This document shows, piece after piece, positions 5,651 to 5,983 of a stretch of DNA of 5,983 bases; positions within the stretch are counted from its first letter, which is position 1, and every line of letters starts with the position of its first letter. This DNA is from Bacillota bacterium (lineage in GTDB: Bacteria; Bacillota; Clostridia; Oscillospirales; QAMX01), in contig JAKPBM010000340.1 in assembly GCA_029778935.1 (NCBI GenBank), forward strand, positions 1 through 5,983. Reading direction: 5' to 3'. Below the pieces are notes generated by a model. It saw nothing but the letters and a program-made list of their open reading frames with translations, was not told where the DNA came from and made no database searches. Both the position numbers and the translations under genes were made by a program.

Positions 5651-5983
5651 ATGAGAAATTTCCCGCGCCGCGACAAGTATTACAGAGAGTACGGCAGCTT
5701 TATAGAGGAACACCGGATGCTCGGTCCTGACGCTTTGCGGCTGATAGAGATTCTGTGCGAAAAAATAGATCTCCGGCCCGGCATGCGGGTGCTGGACATG
5801 GGATGCGGCACCGGGCTTACGTCCATTTTCCTTGCAAAGGAGTTCGGCGTGACCGTTTTCGCGACGGATTTATGGATTAGCGCCACCGACAACTACCGGC
5901 GGTTTGTCGAAATGGGCGTCGCCGACAGGGTGTTTCCCATCCACGCCGAGGCCCACTCTCTGCCGTATGCCGACAACTTCTTC
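5651..5983 (+). CDS. SAM-dependent methyltransferase, class I, N-terminal part (3' end outside window)
   Basis: The first 111 codons of a Rossmann-fold S-adenosylmethionine-dependent methyltransferase are present, and the frame is open to the window edge. The SAM-binding motif I is VLDMGCGTG (47-55), preceded by LRPGMR. The acidic residue ending the second strand is D73 in FATDLW, and a later HAEAHSLPYAD (98-108) matches the motif II region. The substrate is not known; the sequence resembles small stand-alone cytosolic methyltransferases of the Methyltransf_11/25 type common in Bacillota. The ATG follows AAAGGAG with 8 bases between. The gene is divergent from the one-carbon operon. Nothing links it to corrinoid or folate chemistry beyond proximity, since it uses SAM, not methyl-THF. 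Expression may be affected by the poly-G hairpin upstream. Confidence 0.87.
   Translation, partial: MRNFPRRDKYYREYGSFIEEHRMLGPDALRLIEILCEKIDLRPGMRVLDMGCGTGLTSIFLAKEFGVTVFATDLWISATDNYRRFVEMGVADRVFPIHAEAHSLPYADNFF

Noticed and set aside
5381..5713. Minus-strand frame running through the C14 complement of the poly-G tract
   Set aside because: It has proline-rich nonsense composition, no family resemblance, and overlaps the start of a well-recognised + strand gene.

Overview
This window most likely comes from an anaerobic, fairly GC-rich Gram-positive bacterium of the Clostridia type (Bacillota). The evidence is strong AGGAGG-type ribosome binding sites, a VIT-family iron/manganese transporter of clostridial flavour, a LytTR regulator remnant, and a one-carbon/electron-transfer gene set typical of acetogens and methyl-group-using anaerobes. 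The assignment rests on protein resemblance read by eye, and no species is claimed.

Left part (1-903, + strand): the C-terminal part of a VIT1/CCC1-type membrane transporter, cut by the window edge, is closed by a clean rho-independent terminator. Directly behind the terminator lies a fragment of a LytTR response regulator. It lacks the N-terminal half of its receiver domain and the end of its DNA-binding domain, so it is read as a pseudogene.

Middle (904-1839): there is no credible gene. From about 1070 to 1700 the DNA is a degenerate array of units of about 20-21 bp. Each unit has a GC core related to CGCGCCCGGGTTTGC and ends in a short A-run, and the A-runs recur about every 20-21 bp. A compound inverted repeat (1774-1816) sits between this array and the 3' end of the next operon.

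Right-centre (1840-5308, - strand): a compact four-gene operon, in transcription order a MetF-like methylenetetrahydrofolate reductase, EtfB, EtfA, and a pterin-binding methyltetrahydrofolate methyltransferase of the AcsE/MeTr family. Gaps are about 16-24 bp and each gene has its own Shine-Dalgarno site. Together they can move a methyl group between a corrinoid protein and tetrahydrofolate, interconvert methyl- and methylene-THF, and exchange the electrons through an electron-transfer flavoprotein. Neither a corrinoid protein nor a MetV subunit is encoded here. A plausible promoter lies at 5360-5388.

Right edge (5309-5983): a divergent intergenic region leads to a SAM-dependent methyltransferase on the + strand, cut by the window edge. 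Its presumed leader contains a run of 14 G residues inside the loop of an 8-bp hairpin, and this hairpin competes with a second one. That is an arrangement suited to slipped-strand length variation.
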